This document shows positions 50,768-58,662 of a stretch of 64,000 bases of DNA, one piece after another. The DNA is from Rhodococcus sp. P1Y (lineage in GTDB: Bacteria > Actinomycetota > Actinomycetes > Mycobacteriales > Mycobacteriaceae), in the NCBI RefSeq assembly GCF_003641205.1, contig NZ_CP032762.1, positions 3,720,001 through 3,784,000 of the forward strand. Reading direction: 5' to 3'. Each line of letters starts with the position of its first letter. Within the stretch, counting starts at the first letter, position 1. A model generated the notes under the pieces. The model worked only from the letters and a program-made list of their open reading frames with translations, did no database searches and was not told the DNA's origin. The position numbers were made by a program, and so were the translations under genes.

Positions 50768-52978
50768 ATGGCTGCACACGAATCGTTGGACAGATCGATC
50801 GTCGACGGGGCCGGCTCCGCCTTCGCATTGAGCGACAACCTCGTCGGTAAAGCCAGCGCAACGTTGATCGACGAGGACGAACTGTTCTTCGCTTCCGTCG
50901 CGCGCACCACCCAACGTTCCATTGCAGATGCCGCCGAGAGGCTTGCGAACGTCCGGCGGTCGACGGCACGAATGGGACAGGAGGTGATGGAACGAGACTT
51001 CGAAATCCACCGTTTGACCTCGCGTCTGCGTTCTCTTCGACGGTTTGGATTGGATCGGTGTCTCGGCCATGTGGTCGAGGCACGAAGCGGCGAGACCGTG
51101 TACATCGGAAGATCCGGGCTTCTCGACGACGATGGCAGCCAGCTTCTGATCGACTGGCGCTCCCCCGCCGCCGAACCGTTCTTCGGAGCTACGCACGCGC
51201 ATCCGATGGGGTTGGCTCGTCGCCGTCGATACCGCTGGAGCGGCGGAAAGATCGTCGACTACTGGGACGAGGTCTTCTACTCGGATGAGCAGGAATCGGC
51301 TACTGATCAGCGGCGCGCCGCACTCGATGATCAGTCGGCGTTCATTGCGAGTCTCGGGGGCAGCAGGTCTGGGCAGATGCGAGATGTTCTGGGGACGATT
51401 CAGGCCGACCAAGACGCAGTCATTCGAGCAGGATCAGCCGGTGCCCTTGTCGTCGACGGAGGCCCCGGTACCGGGAAAACCGTTGTGGCTCTGCACCGCA
51501 CGGCCTACTTGCTCTACTCGGACTCACGCGTCGGGCACAGCAACGGCGGAGTTCTATTCGTAGGACCGCACAAGCCATACCTCTCCTACGTAGGAAACGT
51601 CCTGCCAAGCCTGGGCGAGGAAGGTGTCCTGACCTGCACGTTGGGTGACCTCGTCGACGAGGGCGAGAACGCAAGGCCCGAAGCCGACGCCGGCGTTGCC
51701 CGACTCAAGTCGTCGATGGAGATGATGAACACGATCGACGCGGCCGTGCAGTTCTACGAGCAACCTCCGACGACGGCAATGACCGTGGAAACCGACTGGG
51801 CCGACCTGCGAGTGTCGCCCGAGGACTGGGCGGAGGCATTCGGTGCACGAGACCCGGACAAACGTCACAACGAGGCGAGAGAGCAAATACGCGACATGCT
51901 CGTCACCATTCTGCTGGACAAGTACGACGGCGAAGCGCCTCGGTCGACCATGCGAAAGGAACTGCTGGGCCACGACGACCTGCGTTCTGCGCTCGACAGT
52001 GCGTGGACACTGATCGAGGCTGCAGACCTGTTGGCTGATCTCTGGTCGGTGCCCGCGTACTTGCGCCACTGTGCCCCATGGCTTTCGAAAGACGAAGTAC
52101 TGGCACTACAACGATCCGATCCGCGGGCGTGGACTGCGGAGGACATCCCATTACTCGATGCTGCACGTCGCCGACTCGGCGATCCTGAATCTGATCGCGT
52201 TCTGCAGCGACGAGCCGCCGCGATCGAAGCGGAACGTCGTCGCATGGACGCAGTCGTGGACGAGATTCTCCAACTCGACGACGAAGACGGCTTGTACGCA
52301 CAGCTTCGACAGGACGGAATCCGGGAGGCCCTCGTCGACGGCGCTGCCCTTCCCACCATCGAATCCGACCGACTGGACGGACCCTTCGCGCACGTCGTCG
52401 TGGACGAAGCGCAGGAGCTGACCGATGCGGAATGGCAGATGCTGCTGCACCGATGTCCTTCTCGTAGTTTCACCGTCGTCGGTGACCGAGCGCAGGCACG
52501 ACACGGCTTCACCGAATCGTGGCAGGAACGACTGAACAGAATCGGGCTCGATCGAATCGAGTTGAAGTCGTTGACCGTCAACTACCGGACGCCACAGGAA
52601 ATCATGGCCGCGGCAGCACCGGTGATCAGGGCCGAACTTCCGGACGCGAACGTCCCGATGTCTGTGCGTTCCAGCGGGATTGCGGTCGTATACGAGCAGA
52701 CATCGGAACTGGACCGCATTCTGGGAGGTTGGCTCCGCGACAATGCCGATGGGATCGGATGCGTCATCGGTCTCCCGTCGTTCCAATCCACCGACCGGAT
52801 CAGGTCGTTGACCCCTCAGCTGTCCAAAGGTCTCGAGTTCGACCTAGTAGTCGTGGTCGACCCCGAGTCGTTCGGTCGAGGAATCGAAGGCGCAGTCGAT
52901 CGCTACGTCGCGATGACGCGTGCGACCCAGAAACTGGTCGTCCTCACCTCCGACCGAGGGCGAATGGTTCACGAGTGA
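50768..52978 (+). CDS. helR: HelR, RNA polymerase recycling ATPase (HelD-like)
   Basis: 736 aa. The N-terminal helical arm (about 1-110, with RTTQRSIADAAERLANVRRS) would enter the RNA polymerase channel. An SF1 helicase core follows: GGPGTGKT at about residue 231, VVDEAQELTDAEW, VVGDRAQARHG, NYRTPQEIM, LSKGLEFDLVVVVDP and RYVAMTRATQKLVVLTS. HelR-type proteins displace rifamycin-stalled polymerase and give rifampicin tolerance; the RAE upstream is the expected control. The stop overlaps the convergent glyoxalase-fold gene by 10 bases. Confidence 0.92.
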   Translation: MAAHESLDRSIVDGAGSAFALSDNLVGKASATLIDEDELFFASVARTTQRSIADAAERLANVRRSTARMGQEVMERDFEIHRLTSRLRSLRRFGLDRCLGHVVEARSGETVYIGRSGLLDDDGSQLLIDWRSPAAEPFFGATHAHPMGLARRRRYRWSGGKIVDYWDEVFYSDEQESATDQRRAALDDQSAFIASLGGSRSGQMRDVLGTIQADQDAVIRAGSAGALVVDGGPGTGKTVVALHRTAYLLYSDSRVGHSNGGVLFVGPHKPYLSYVGNVLPSLGEEGVLTCTLGDLVDEGENARPEADAGVARLKSSMEMMNTIDAAVQFYEQPPTTAMTVETDWADLRVSPEDWAEAFGARDPDKRHNEAREQIRDMLVTILLDKYDGEAPRSTMRKELLGHDDLRSALDSAWTLIEAADLLADLWSVPAYLRHCAPWLSKDEVLALQRSDPRAWTAEDIPLLDAARRRLGDPESDRVLQRRAAAIEAERRRMDAVVDEILQLDDEDGLYAQLRQDGIREALVDGAALPTIESDRLDGPFAHVVVDEAQELTDAEWQMLLHRCPSRSFTVVGDRAQARHGFTESWQERLNRIGLDRIELKSLTVNYRTPQEIMAAAAPVIRAELPDANVPMSVRSSGIAVVYEQTSELDRILGGWLRDNADGIGCVIGLPSFQSTDRIRSLTPQLSKGLEFDLVVVVDPESFGRGIEGAVDRYVAMTRATQKLVVLTSDRGRMVHE

Positions 52979-53322
52979 TCGTGAACTATATTGACGACGG
53001 TGCCGTCGGGTGAGCGGACCAGGAACCTACGCACGCCCCACGGCTCCGTCGTCAGCGCGTGAACGATGTCGTAGCTGCGAGCCACCGCCTCCTCGTATGC
53101 GGCTTCGACATCGTCGACCATCACCGACATTGCCGAGTCTTCAGGCGAAGTTTCGTCGCCCGTGACAAGTTGAACGCTCGCGCCGGAGCTGGGTTCGGTG
53201 AACCTCGCCACCCATCCGAGGTTGAACTCTTCTTCCGATAGCCCGAGAAATTCTTGGTAGAAGGCCTTCGCGCCATCGATATTCGATACCGGCAGATTGG
53301 TCACGATCTTCGTAGCTCGCAT
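52969..53322 (-). CDS. Glyoxalase/VOC-fold protein
   Basis: The 117-aa VOC-fold protein contains two beta-alpha-beta-beta-beta units (TKIVTNLPVSNIDGAKAFYQ, LGWVARFTEPSSGASVQLV; SVMVDDVEAAYEEAVAR, GVRRFLVRSPDGTVVNIV). The expected metal ligands are only partly present, so it may be a binding protein rather than an enzyme. ATG 53322 with GTGGAGA upstream is chosen. It is divergent from the ArsR-type gene and shares its operator region. Confidence 0.87.
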   Translation of the reverse strand: MRATKIVTNLPVSNIDGAKAFYQEFLGLSEEEFNLGWVARFTEPSSGASVQLVTGDETSPEDSAMSVMVDDVEAAYEEAVARSYDIVHALTTEPWGVRRFLVRSPDGTVVNIVHDHS

Positions 53323-53409
53323 TGATTCTCCACTCGTCGGCGACAAGTGCGCATTGTTCTCCTCCATGCCGAGCAGGACAAGACGGCCATCCCCCGACAC
53401 CATCTCCGC

Positions 53410-53447
53410 AAGCTTTATTGCGCAACAATCATTGCGCAATAAAGCTT
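53410..53447. promoter_or_regulatory. 38-bp palindromic operator between VOC and ArsR-type genes
   Basis: AAGCTTTATTGCGCAA (53410-53425) and TTGCGCAATAAAGCTT (53432-53447) are perfect inverted repeats around CAATCA, and each contains the smaller palindrome TTGCGCAA. It lies 20 bases before the regulator ATG and is the likely site for it, controlling both genes. Confidence 0.8.
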
Positions 53448-53466
53448 TCGTAGTTAGGGTTCTCCT

Positions 53467-54045
53467 ATGCAATCCCCCCGCCCGGTCGCCGACGTTTCGC
53501 AACTCAAGGCCTTGACGCACCCCCTTCGGGTCAGAATTCTCTATGCACTGCGCGCCGAGGGCACAGCCACCGCGAGCCGCCTCGGGCAGATCGTCGACGA
53601 GTCACCTGCCTCGGTCAGCTATCACGTGCGGAAGTTGTGCGACGCAGGTTTCGTCATGGAGGCTCCCGACCTCGGATCCGATGCGCGAGAACGGTGGTGG
53701 CGTGTTCCCGTAGAGGGATTTTCATGGTCGGCAACGGATTTCGCGGGGACTCCCGAAGGCGTCGCTACGAGCAAGGCAGCAAAGCAGGTACTGGTCGACA
53801 ACCAGTTTCTGCGGCAGCGAGAATACGAAGCGTCCGCCGAGAGCTGGGGAGAGACCTGGAGCTCGGCCGCCCACAGTAGTGATTGCGTGCTTCGGTTGAC
53901 CCCCGAGGAGACCGGCACGATGATGCGCGAAGTTCAGGACGTGCTCGACAAGTGGCGAGAGATGTCGGACGACCGCAGCGAGACGAAAGTCGACGGCGGC
54001 GAACACGTCATGGTGTTCGCACACGGCTTCCCGTTCAACCCGTGA
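53467..54045 (+). CDS. ArsR-family winged-helix regulator
   Basis: 192 aa. The N-terminal domain (LKALTHPLRVRILYAL, GTATASRLGQIVDESPASVSYHVRKLCDAGFV) is a typical ArsR/HTH_20 DNA-binding fold, and the wing carries RERWWRVP. The C-terminal half (about 95-190) is helical with no metal-binding cysteine cluster, so the signal is probably an organic ligand or protein state. It likely represses itself and the divergent VOC gene through the 38-bp palindrome. Confidence 0.88.
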   Translation: MQSPRPVADVSQLKALTHPLRVRILYALRAEGTATASRLGQIVDESPASVSYHVRKLCDAGFVMEAPDLGSDARERWWRVPVEGFSWSATDFAGTPEGVATSKAAKQVLVDNQFLRQREYEASAESWGETWSSAAHSSDCVLRLTPEETGTMMREVQDVLDKWREMSDDRSETKVDGGEHVMVFAHGFPFNP

Positions 54046-54101
54046 TCGACGAACAACCCCGCGACGGTCAGCAATCAGGACCGACAGGAGGAACAGACGC
54101 G

Positions 54102-54311
54102 ATGATCCATATTCCGGTCGAATTGTTCATCTTCTTACAGCAACTCGACGTGAACGAACATCTCAGGCACGAAACACGCCGTCGACTAGCCGACGCGCGC
54201 ACACGAGCTGCGGAGGACCGACTTGCGCTCGAACGTGCGTGGCGGACACTGGATGCAGCCCTCGCCGCCGAATCACGCTCGCGCTCCGAACTTTTGACCT
54301 TGACGTCGTAG
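54102..54311 (+). CDS. Small coiled-coil hypothetical protein
   Basis: 69 aa starting MIHIPVELFIFLQQLDVNEH and continuing as one long Arg/Glu/Ala helix (RRRLADARTRAAEDRLALERAW). An AGGAGG at ideal spacing supports it as a real gene. It follows the ArsR-type gene by 56 bases. No family recognised. Confidence 0.6.
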   Translation: MIHIPVELFIFLQQLDVNEHLRHETRRRLADARTRAAEDRLALERAWRTLDAALAAESRSRSELLTLTS

Positions 54312-54336
54312 CTCGGGTTCGCTGTCGAGCGACGTG

Positions 54337-54573
54337 CTATTCGGTAGTCGAGGTGCTGCCGCGGCGGCGGGCCTTCAGTCGGAGAAATTTGACGGCGACG
54401 GCCCCGAGAACGGCGAGCCAACCCACTGACAGCACACAGAGTCCAACCGTCGTCGCCGACGCGGCCTTCCCGTGGTCCGCATAGACGTAACCAACTCCGG
54501 CCCAGATTGCCGCCACGACGGCGAAAAGCCCCATTGCCGCCAACACCGCTCGTACCGTTCGATTGGTACGCAT
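54337..54573 (-). CDS. Small two-helix membrane protein
   Basis: 78 aa from ATG 54573. Two membrane helices (AVLAAMGLFAVVAAIWAGVGYVY and TTVGLCVLSVGWLAVLGAVAVKF) and a basic C-terminus (LRLKARRRG). GGTGAT lies upstream. No known family; divergent from the HugZ-like gene. Confidence 0.6.
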   Translation of the reverse strand: MRTNRTVRAVLAAMGLFAVVAAIWAGVGYVYADHGKAASATTVGLCVLSVGWLAVLGAVAVKFLRLKARRRGSTSTTE

Positions 54574-54670
54574 CGCCCTGATCACCGATATCGCATGCCC
54601 CCAGGCGGCCGTGCTGAAACGAGAACCGGTGGTTGCCCTCACCACAGTCCTACTCCGTAGACTTCCGAGC

Positions 54671-55465
54671 ATGGCACTCGATCACGGCGACCCAGGTGAC
54701 GCACCGTCCACCCCTCCCCCGCTCACCGAACTCGAACCGGTCAGGCGACCGTCGGCCGCTGAAGAGTCGCGCACTGTCGCAGCCTCGACGAACATTGCAA
54801 CGCTCGCAAGCTTGACCGCCGACGGCGATCCATGGGCGTCGTACATCACCTATGGCCTGCTCGGTGGATCCCCGGTTCTCTGCGTCTCGCGAATGGCTGA
54901 GCACGGCCGAAACCTACTCCAGGATTCAAGGGCCAGCGTCTCGATCGTGGCACCCGAGTCAGCGTCGGACCCGTTGGCGGTATCGAGGGTGACCCTCGCC
55001 GGTTCGGTGGAATCACCGATCGGCGAAGAACTGGCCGCGGCGAGGGCTGCCCACCTCGAGGCTGTGCCCGCGGCGAAGTACTACATCGACTACAGCGACT
55101 TCTCGCTGTGGGTCCTGCGGGTGAAGCGAGCGCGGTGGGTCGGCGGCTACGGCCGCATGGATTCGGCGTCCGCGCACGACTATGCCGCTGCATCGGCAGA
55201 CCCGATCTCCCCCAACGCGGCCGGTGCACTTGCGCACCTCAACGCGGACCACGCATCGGCCCTGCTGGACATGGCGCAGACGCTCGGAGGCTACCCGGAC
55301 GCAACCGTCGCGACCTGCACATCGGCAGACCGCTACGGCCTCGATCTGTCCGTCACGACGCCGCGGGGAAACGCGGCGACGCGAGTCGGGTACCCAAGCC
55401 CGATCGACGATATCGCCGAGCTTCGTTCTGCAACAGTCGAGCTCGCTAGGCGAGCCAGAACCTGA
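54671..55465 (+). CDS. HugZ-like protein: PNPOx-fold plus DUF2470
   Basis: The 264-aa protein has an N-terminal split-barrel (about 30-165: TNIATLASLTADGDPWASYITY, PVLCVSRMAEHGRNL) and a C-terminal DUF2470 domain (AALAHLNADHASALLDMAQTLGG, YGLDLSVTTPRG). This is the arrangement of HugZ haem oxygenases and related flavin-binding proteins. Haem degradation, F420/FMN binding or storage are all possible. The ATG at 54671 lacks a strong ribosome binding site; the longer frame overlaps the divergent gene. Confidence 0.85.
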   Translation: MALDHGDPGDAPSTPPPLTELEPVRRPSAAEESRTVAASTNIATLASLTADGDPWASYITYGLLGGSPVLCVSRMAEHGRNLLQDSRASVSIVAPESASDPLAVSRVTLAGSVESPIGEELAAARAAHLEAVPAAKYYIDYSDFSLWVLRVKRARWVGGYGRMDSASAHDYAAASADPISPNAAGALAHLNADHASALLDMAQTLGGYPDATVATCTSADRYGLDLSVTTPRGNAATRVGYPSPIDDIAELRSATVELARRART

Positions 55466-55511
55466 CGGCTGCCTCCGCCGTCCGGAATCGGCAGGGGCCA
55501 CGAACCGAAGG

Positions 55512-56330
55512 TCAGCGACGCAGTTCGTGAGTCAGGGTCTCCAACTCGTCGCCACCGGCCATTTCCTTCGTCAGATCATCGAGACTGATCTCGTCATAGG
55601 TGCAATCGAGCTTCTGCCGGCCACGGTTGAGCAGAACGAAATGATCACCCACCATGTACGCATGGTGCGGGTTGTGCGTAATGAACACCACCCCGAAACC
55701 CTGCTCCTTCGCCGCGGAGATATACCGCAACACCATCCCGGACTGCTTCACACCCAGGGCAGCGGTCGGCTCGTCGAGGATCAACACCCGCGCACCGAAG
55801 AAAATCGCGCGCGCAATCGCCACACACTGACGCTGACCACCGGACAACGACCCGATCGGCGCATCGACATCCGGAAGATCGATACCCATCTTGTGCAACT
55901 CCTCGATGGTCGTCGCACGCATCGCATTGACATCGAGTGCTTTGAAGATGCCCTTCTTCGTCAGTTCCTGACCGAGAAAGAAGTTCCGCCACACCGGCAT
56001 CAACGACACCACAGCAAGATCCTGATACACCGTGGCGATGCCCTTACCCAGAGCATCCTTCGGGGAATCGAACTTCGTGTCGACACCGTCGACGAGCAGT
56101 TCACCTTCGCTCTGCTGATGCAGACCGGCCATGATCTTGATCAACGTCGACTTACCGGCACCGTTGTCACCGAGCACACCGGTCACCTCACCGGCTCCGA
56201 CCCGCAAGTTGATCCCCGACAGCGCAATGATGTTGCCGTAGGACTTACCGATGTTCTTCAACTCGATCAACGGAGTCTTACCACCACCCGAGGGAGCAGG
56301 CTCGACGGGTGTTTCAGCGTGAGTAGTCAT
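55512..56330 (-). CDS. Sugar ABC importer ATPase (single-domain)
   Basis: 272 aa with one nucleotide-binding domain: Walker A GDNGAGKS, Q-loop VYQDLAV, signature LSGGQRQ, Walker B VLILDEPTAAL and switch His in FITHNPHHAY. Carbohydrate-2 family importers such as RbsA have two fused domains; this one, like FrcA, has one and would form a homodimer. It is the last gene of the binding protein-permease-ATPase operon, 3 bases after the permease. Cargo unknown. Confidence 0.92.
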   Translation of the reverse strand: MTTHAETPVEPAPSGGGKTPLIELKNIGKSYGNIIALSGINLRVGAGEVTGVLGDNGAGKSTLIKIMAGLHQQSEGELLVDGVDTKFDSPKDALGKGIATVYQDLAVVSLMPVWRNFFLGQELTKKGIFKALDVNAMRATTIEELHKMGIDLPDVDAPIGSLSGGQRQCVAIARAIFFGARVLILDEPTAALGVKQSGMVLRYISAAKEQGFGVVFITHNPHHAYMVGDHFVLLNRGRQKLDCTYDEISLDDLTKEMAGGDELETLTHELRR

Positions 56331-56333
56331 AAG

Positions 56334-57392
56334 TCACCTTTTCGCCGCGTAGGAGCGGAAGGAATTGTTGGCGATGACCGCGAACAGCAGCATCGCGCCG
56401 AGGAAGAACTTGAACCAATCCGGGTTCCACCCGGCATAGACGATGCCCTGATTGGCCATACCGAAGATGAACGCACCGATCATCGCACCGACCGTGGTAC
56501 CGAAACCGCCTGTGAGCAGACACCCACCGATGACCGCCGCAATGATGTACAGGAACTCGTTACCCACACCCTGACCCGACTGGACCGTATTGAACGCGAA
56601 CAGCAGGTGCATGCCCACGAACCAGGCACAGAACCCGACGAACATGAACAACCCGATCTTGACCTTCGTCACCGGAACACCGATCGCACGAGCCGAATCC
56701 TGATTACCACCGACCGCGAAAATCCAGTTACCGATCCGAGTCTTCATCAACACATACGTCGAGATCGCGGTGAACAGCAGCCACCACACCACCGTGATAC
56801 GGATCGAGACATCCCCGACCTGGAACGACGACGCGAACACCTTCTTCGCCGAATCGAAACCAGCCATGTCCGAGATCGACGGCGTCGCAACCTGACCGGT
56901 CACCAACTTCGTCACCGCCAGATTGATACCGGTCAACATCAGAAACGTCGACAGAGTGATCAAGAACGACGGGATCTTCGTTTTCATCACCAGATAACCG
57001 TTGAAGAAACCGACCGCCAGAGCGAGCACCAACGCCAACGCCGAACCCAGCCACACATTCAGATGCAGGTTGTAGGCGATCATCGACGCCATGATCGAAG
57101 AGAACGTGACCGCGACACCGGTCGAGAGATCGAACTCGCCACCGATCATCAACAACGACACACCGATCGCCATGATCCCGATCGTCGACGATGCATACAA
57201 CACCGTCGCCAACGCCTCGGGAGACCGGAACGGTGGAGCGACGATGCAGAAGAAAACGAAAATGACGATCGCACCGAACAACGCGCCGATCTCCGGACGA
57301 ACCAGCAACCGCTGAAACGGCTTCTGCTTCTTCACCCGCTCATCGGTGACAACAGTATGTTTCGACAAATCCAAATCGGCCTGTGTACTCAT
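56334..57392 (-). CDS. Sugar ABC importer permease (RbsC-like)
   Basis: The 352-aa BPD_transp_2 permease has about ten membrane helices (IGALFGAIVIFVFFCIVAPP, TIGIMAIGVSLLMIGGEFDLS, LALVLALAVGFFNGYLV) and GGEFDLSTG, the conserved block of ribose/fructose-type permeases. ATG 57392 with GGAAGGA upstream is chosen over a 53-residue longer frame. Confidence 0.93.
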   Translation of the reverse strand: MSTQADLDLSKHTVVTDERVKKQKPFQRLLVRPEIGALFGAIVIFVFFCIVAPPFRSPEALATVLYASSTIGIMAIGVSLLMIGGEFDLSTGVAVTFSSIMASMIAYNLHLNVWLGSALALVLALAVGFFNGYLVMKTKIPSFLITLSTFLMLTGINLAVTKLVTGQVATPSISDMAGFDSAKKVFASSFQVGDVSIRITVVWWLLFTAISTYVLMKTRIGNWIFAVGGNQDSARAIGVPVTKVKIGLFMFVGFCAWFVGMHLLFAFNTVQSGQGVGNEFLYIIAAVIGGCLLTGGFGTTVGAMIGAFIFGMANQGIVYAGWNPDWFKFFLGAMLLFAVIANNSFRSYAAKR

Positions 57393-57418
57393 TGTGAAAT
57401 CCTTCCGTGCTGGGGACA

Positions 57419-57453
57419 CGGGCGGCCCGGTGACGTGGTGACCGGGCCGCCCG
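57419..57453 (-). other. Intercistronic hairpin between binding-protein and permease genes
   Basis: A perfect 13-bp GC stem (57419-57431 with 57441-57453, 9-nt loop) lies just after the binding-protein stop. No T-run follows. It probably stabilises the upstream message or partly terminates, giving more binding protein than permease. Confidence 0.75.
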
Positions 57454-57459
57454 CGAGTC

Positions 57460-58497
57460 CTAGCGAGTCCCGTTCTTGGCGTACTCGGCGATGGCGTCGA
57501 TATTGGACGAGTCGATGAAGGCGGGTCCGGTGAGGACCGGTGTGCCTCCACCGATGGTGTTTCCGTTGTTCAGGTACAGCCACAGCGAGTCGACCGCGAG
57601 GTATCCCTGCAGGTAAGGCTGCTGGTCGATCGCCCATTCCACGTCGCCCGCCTTGATGGCGTCGACGAGGGCCGAGTTGGTGTCGAACGTGACGACGGTG
57701 GCGTCACTTCCCGCATTGGCCTTGGACTGCACTGCGGTGAGCGCAATCGGCGCGCCGAGCGCGACGATGTGATCGATGCTGGGATCCTGCTGTAGCTTCG
57801 CGGTGATCGTCGCCTCGACCGAGGGCATGTCTTTACTGTTGACGTTGAGGATCTCGGTGGTCCCGCCGGTGAATCCGGTCTTCACTCCGGCGCAACGTGA
57901 TTCGAGAGCAACCTGCCCCTGTTCCTGAATGATGCAGAGAGTCTTCTTCGCACCGTCTGCAGTCAGCCGTGCGCCTGCTGCCTCACCGGCGATGGTCTCG
58001 TCCTGGCCGAAGTACTGCTGGACGCCTTGCTCTTTCCAGGTGTCGTACCCGGAGTTGAACGCGACGACGGGAATACCCGCTGCAGTTGCGGCTTCGACGG
58101 CCGGGGCCATGGCGTCGGGCTTCGCGAGGGTGACGGCGATACCGTCGACCTTGGAGTCGATCGCGCTCTGCACGAGGTTGGCCTGGTTGGGAGCTTCCGG
58201 GTCGGCAGAGTACCGAAGTTCGATGTTGTCCTTCGCCGCAGCAGCTTCGGCGCCTTTGCGGATCAGGTCCCAGAAAGTATCGCCGGGAACCTCGTGGGTG
58301 ATCATCGCGATGGTCGCACGTGGGGTGTCCGCGGTTCCTGCATTGGATCCCCCACCTGTGCTCTCCGGAGCACCACCCGTGCTGGAGCAACCCGCGGCGA
58401 CGGTGGCGCACAACGCCAGCCCGAGGGCAGCGCCTGAACGTAGCTTGCGGATCGAACCTGTACGGCCTGTGCCGCGACGAATCGTAGGAAGTGTCAT
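57460..58497 (-). CDS. Sugar ABC importer substrate-binding lipoprotein
   Basis: 345 aa. Signal peptide with lipobox TVAAGC, a Gly/Ser linker, then a type-I periplasmic binding fold (IAMITHEVPGDTFWDLIRKG, SKVDGIAVTLAKPDAMAP, GIPVVAFNSGYD, IVALGAPIALTAV, GDVEWAIDQQPYLQGY). It belongs to the ribose/fructose/inositol binding protein group. ATG 58497 is chosen because the signal peptide starts there. It is first in the operon, behind a near-consensus promoter. Confidence 0.92.
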   Translation of the reverse strand: MTLPTIRRGTGRTGSIRKLRSGAALGLALCATVAAGCSSTGGAPESTGGGSNAGTADTPRATIAMITHEVPGDTFWDLIRKGAEAAAAKDNIELRYSADPEAPNQANLVQSAIDSKVDGIAVTLAKPDAMAPAVEAATAAGIPVVAFNSGYDTWKEQGVQQYFGQDETIAGEAAGARLTADGAKKTLCIIQEQGQVALESRCAGVKTGFTGGTTEILNVNSKDMPSVEATITAKLQQDPSIDHIVALGAPIALTAVQSKANAGSDATVVTFDTNSALVDAIKAGDVEWAIDQQPYLQGYLAVDSLWLYLNNGNTIGGGTPVLTGPAFIDSSNIDAIAEYAKNGTR

Positions 58498-58563
58498 CAA
58501 ATCTCTTTCTCGACTCCGGGCCCTTGGATGGGCCGGCGGTGGATCAATCGACGTAGCGATCAA

Positions 58564-58592
58564 TATGTAATCCACATCACAGGCAATGTCAA
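58564..58592 (-). promoter_or_regulatory. Promoter of the sugar ABC operon
   Basis: On the minus strand TTGACA (58592-58587), a 17-bp spacer, then TACATA (58569-58564): close to the housekeeping-sigma consensus. The AT-rich upstream DNA contains TGTCA repeats (around 58600-58626) that may bind a regulator. Confidence 0.75.
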
Positions 58593-58662
58593 GCATTTGT
58601 CCTGACATTAAGAATTTTGCCGTGACAATTTGCCGCGTAGAGAACGCTGTCCGGCGATTCAA

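Noticed and set aside
50522..51412. 296-codon minus-strand frame over the start of helR
   Set aside because: Antisense to the conserved HelR N-terminus and overlapping the RAE; no recognisable domains.
55182..57518. Long plus-strand open frame (778 codons) across the ABC transporter genes
   Set aside because: It is antisense to three clear minus-strand genes. The translation is Arg/His/Gln/Thr-rich low-complexity, as expected for the complement of GC-rich coding DNA.
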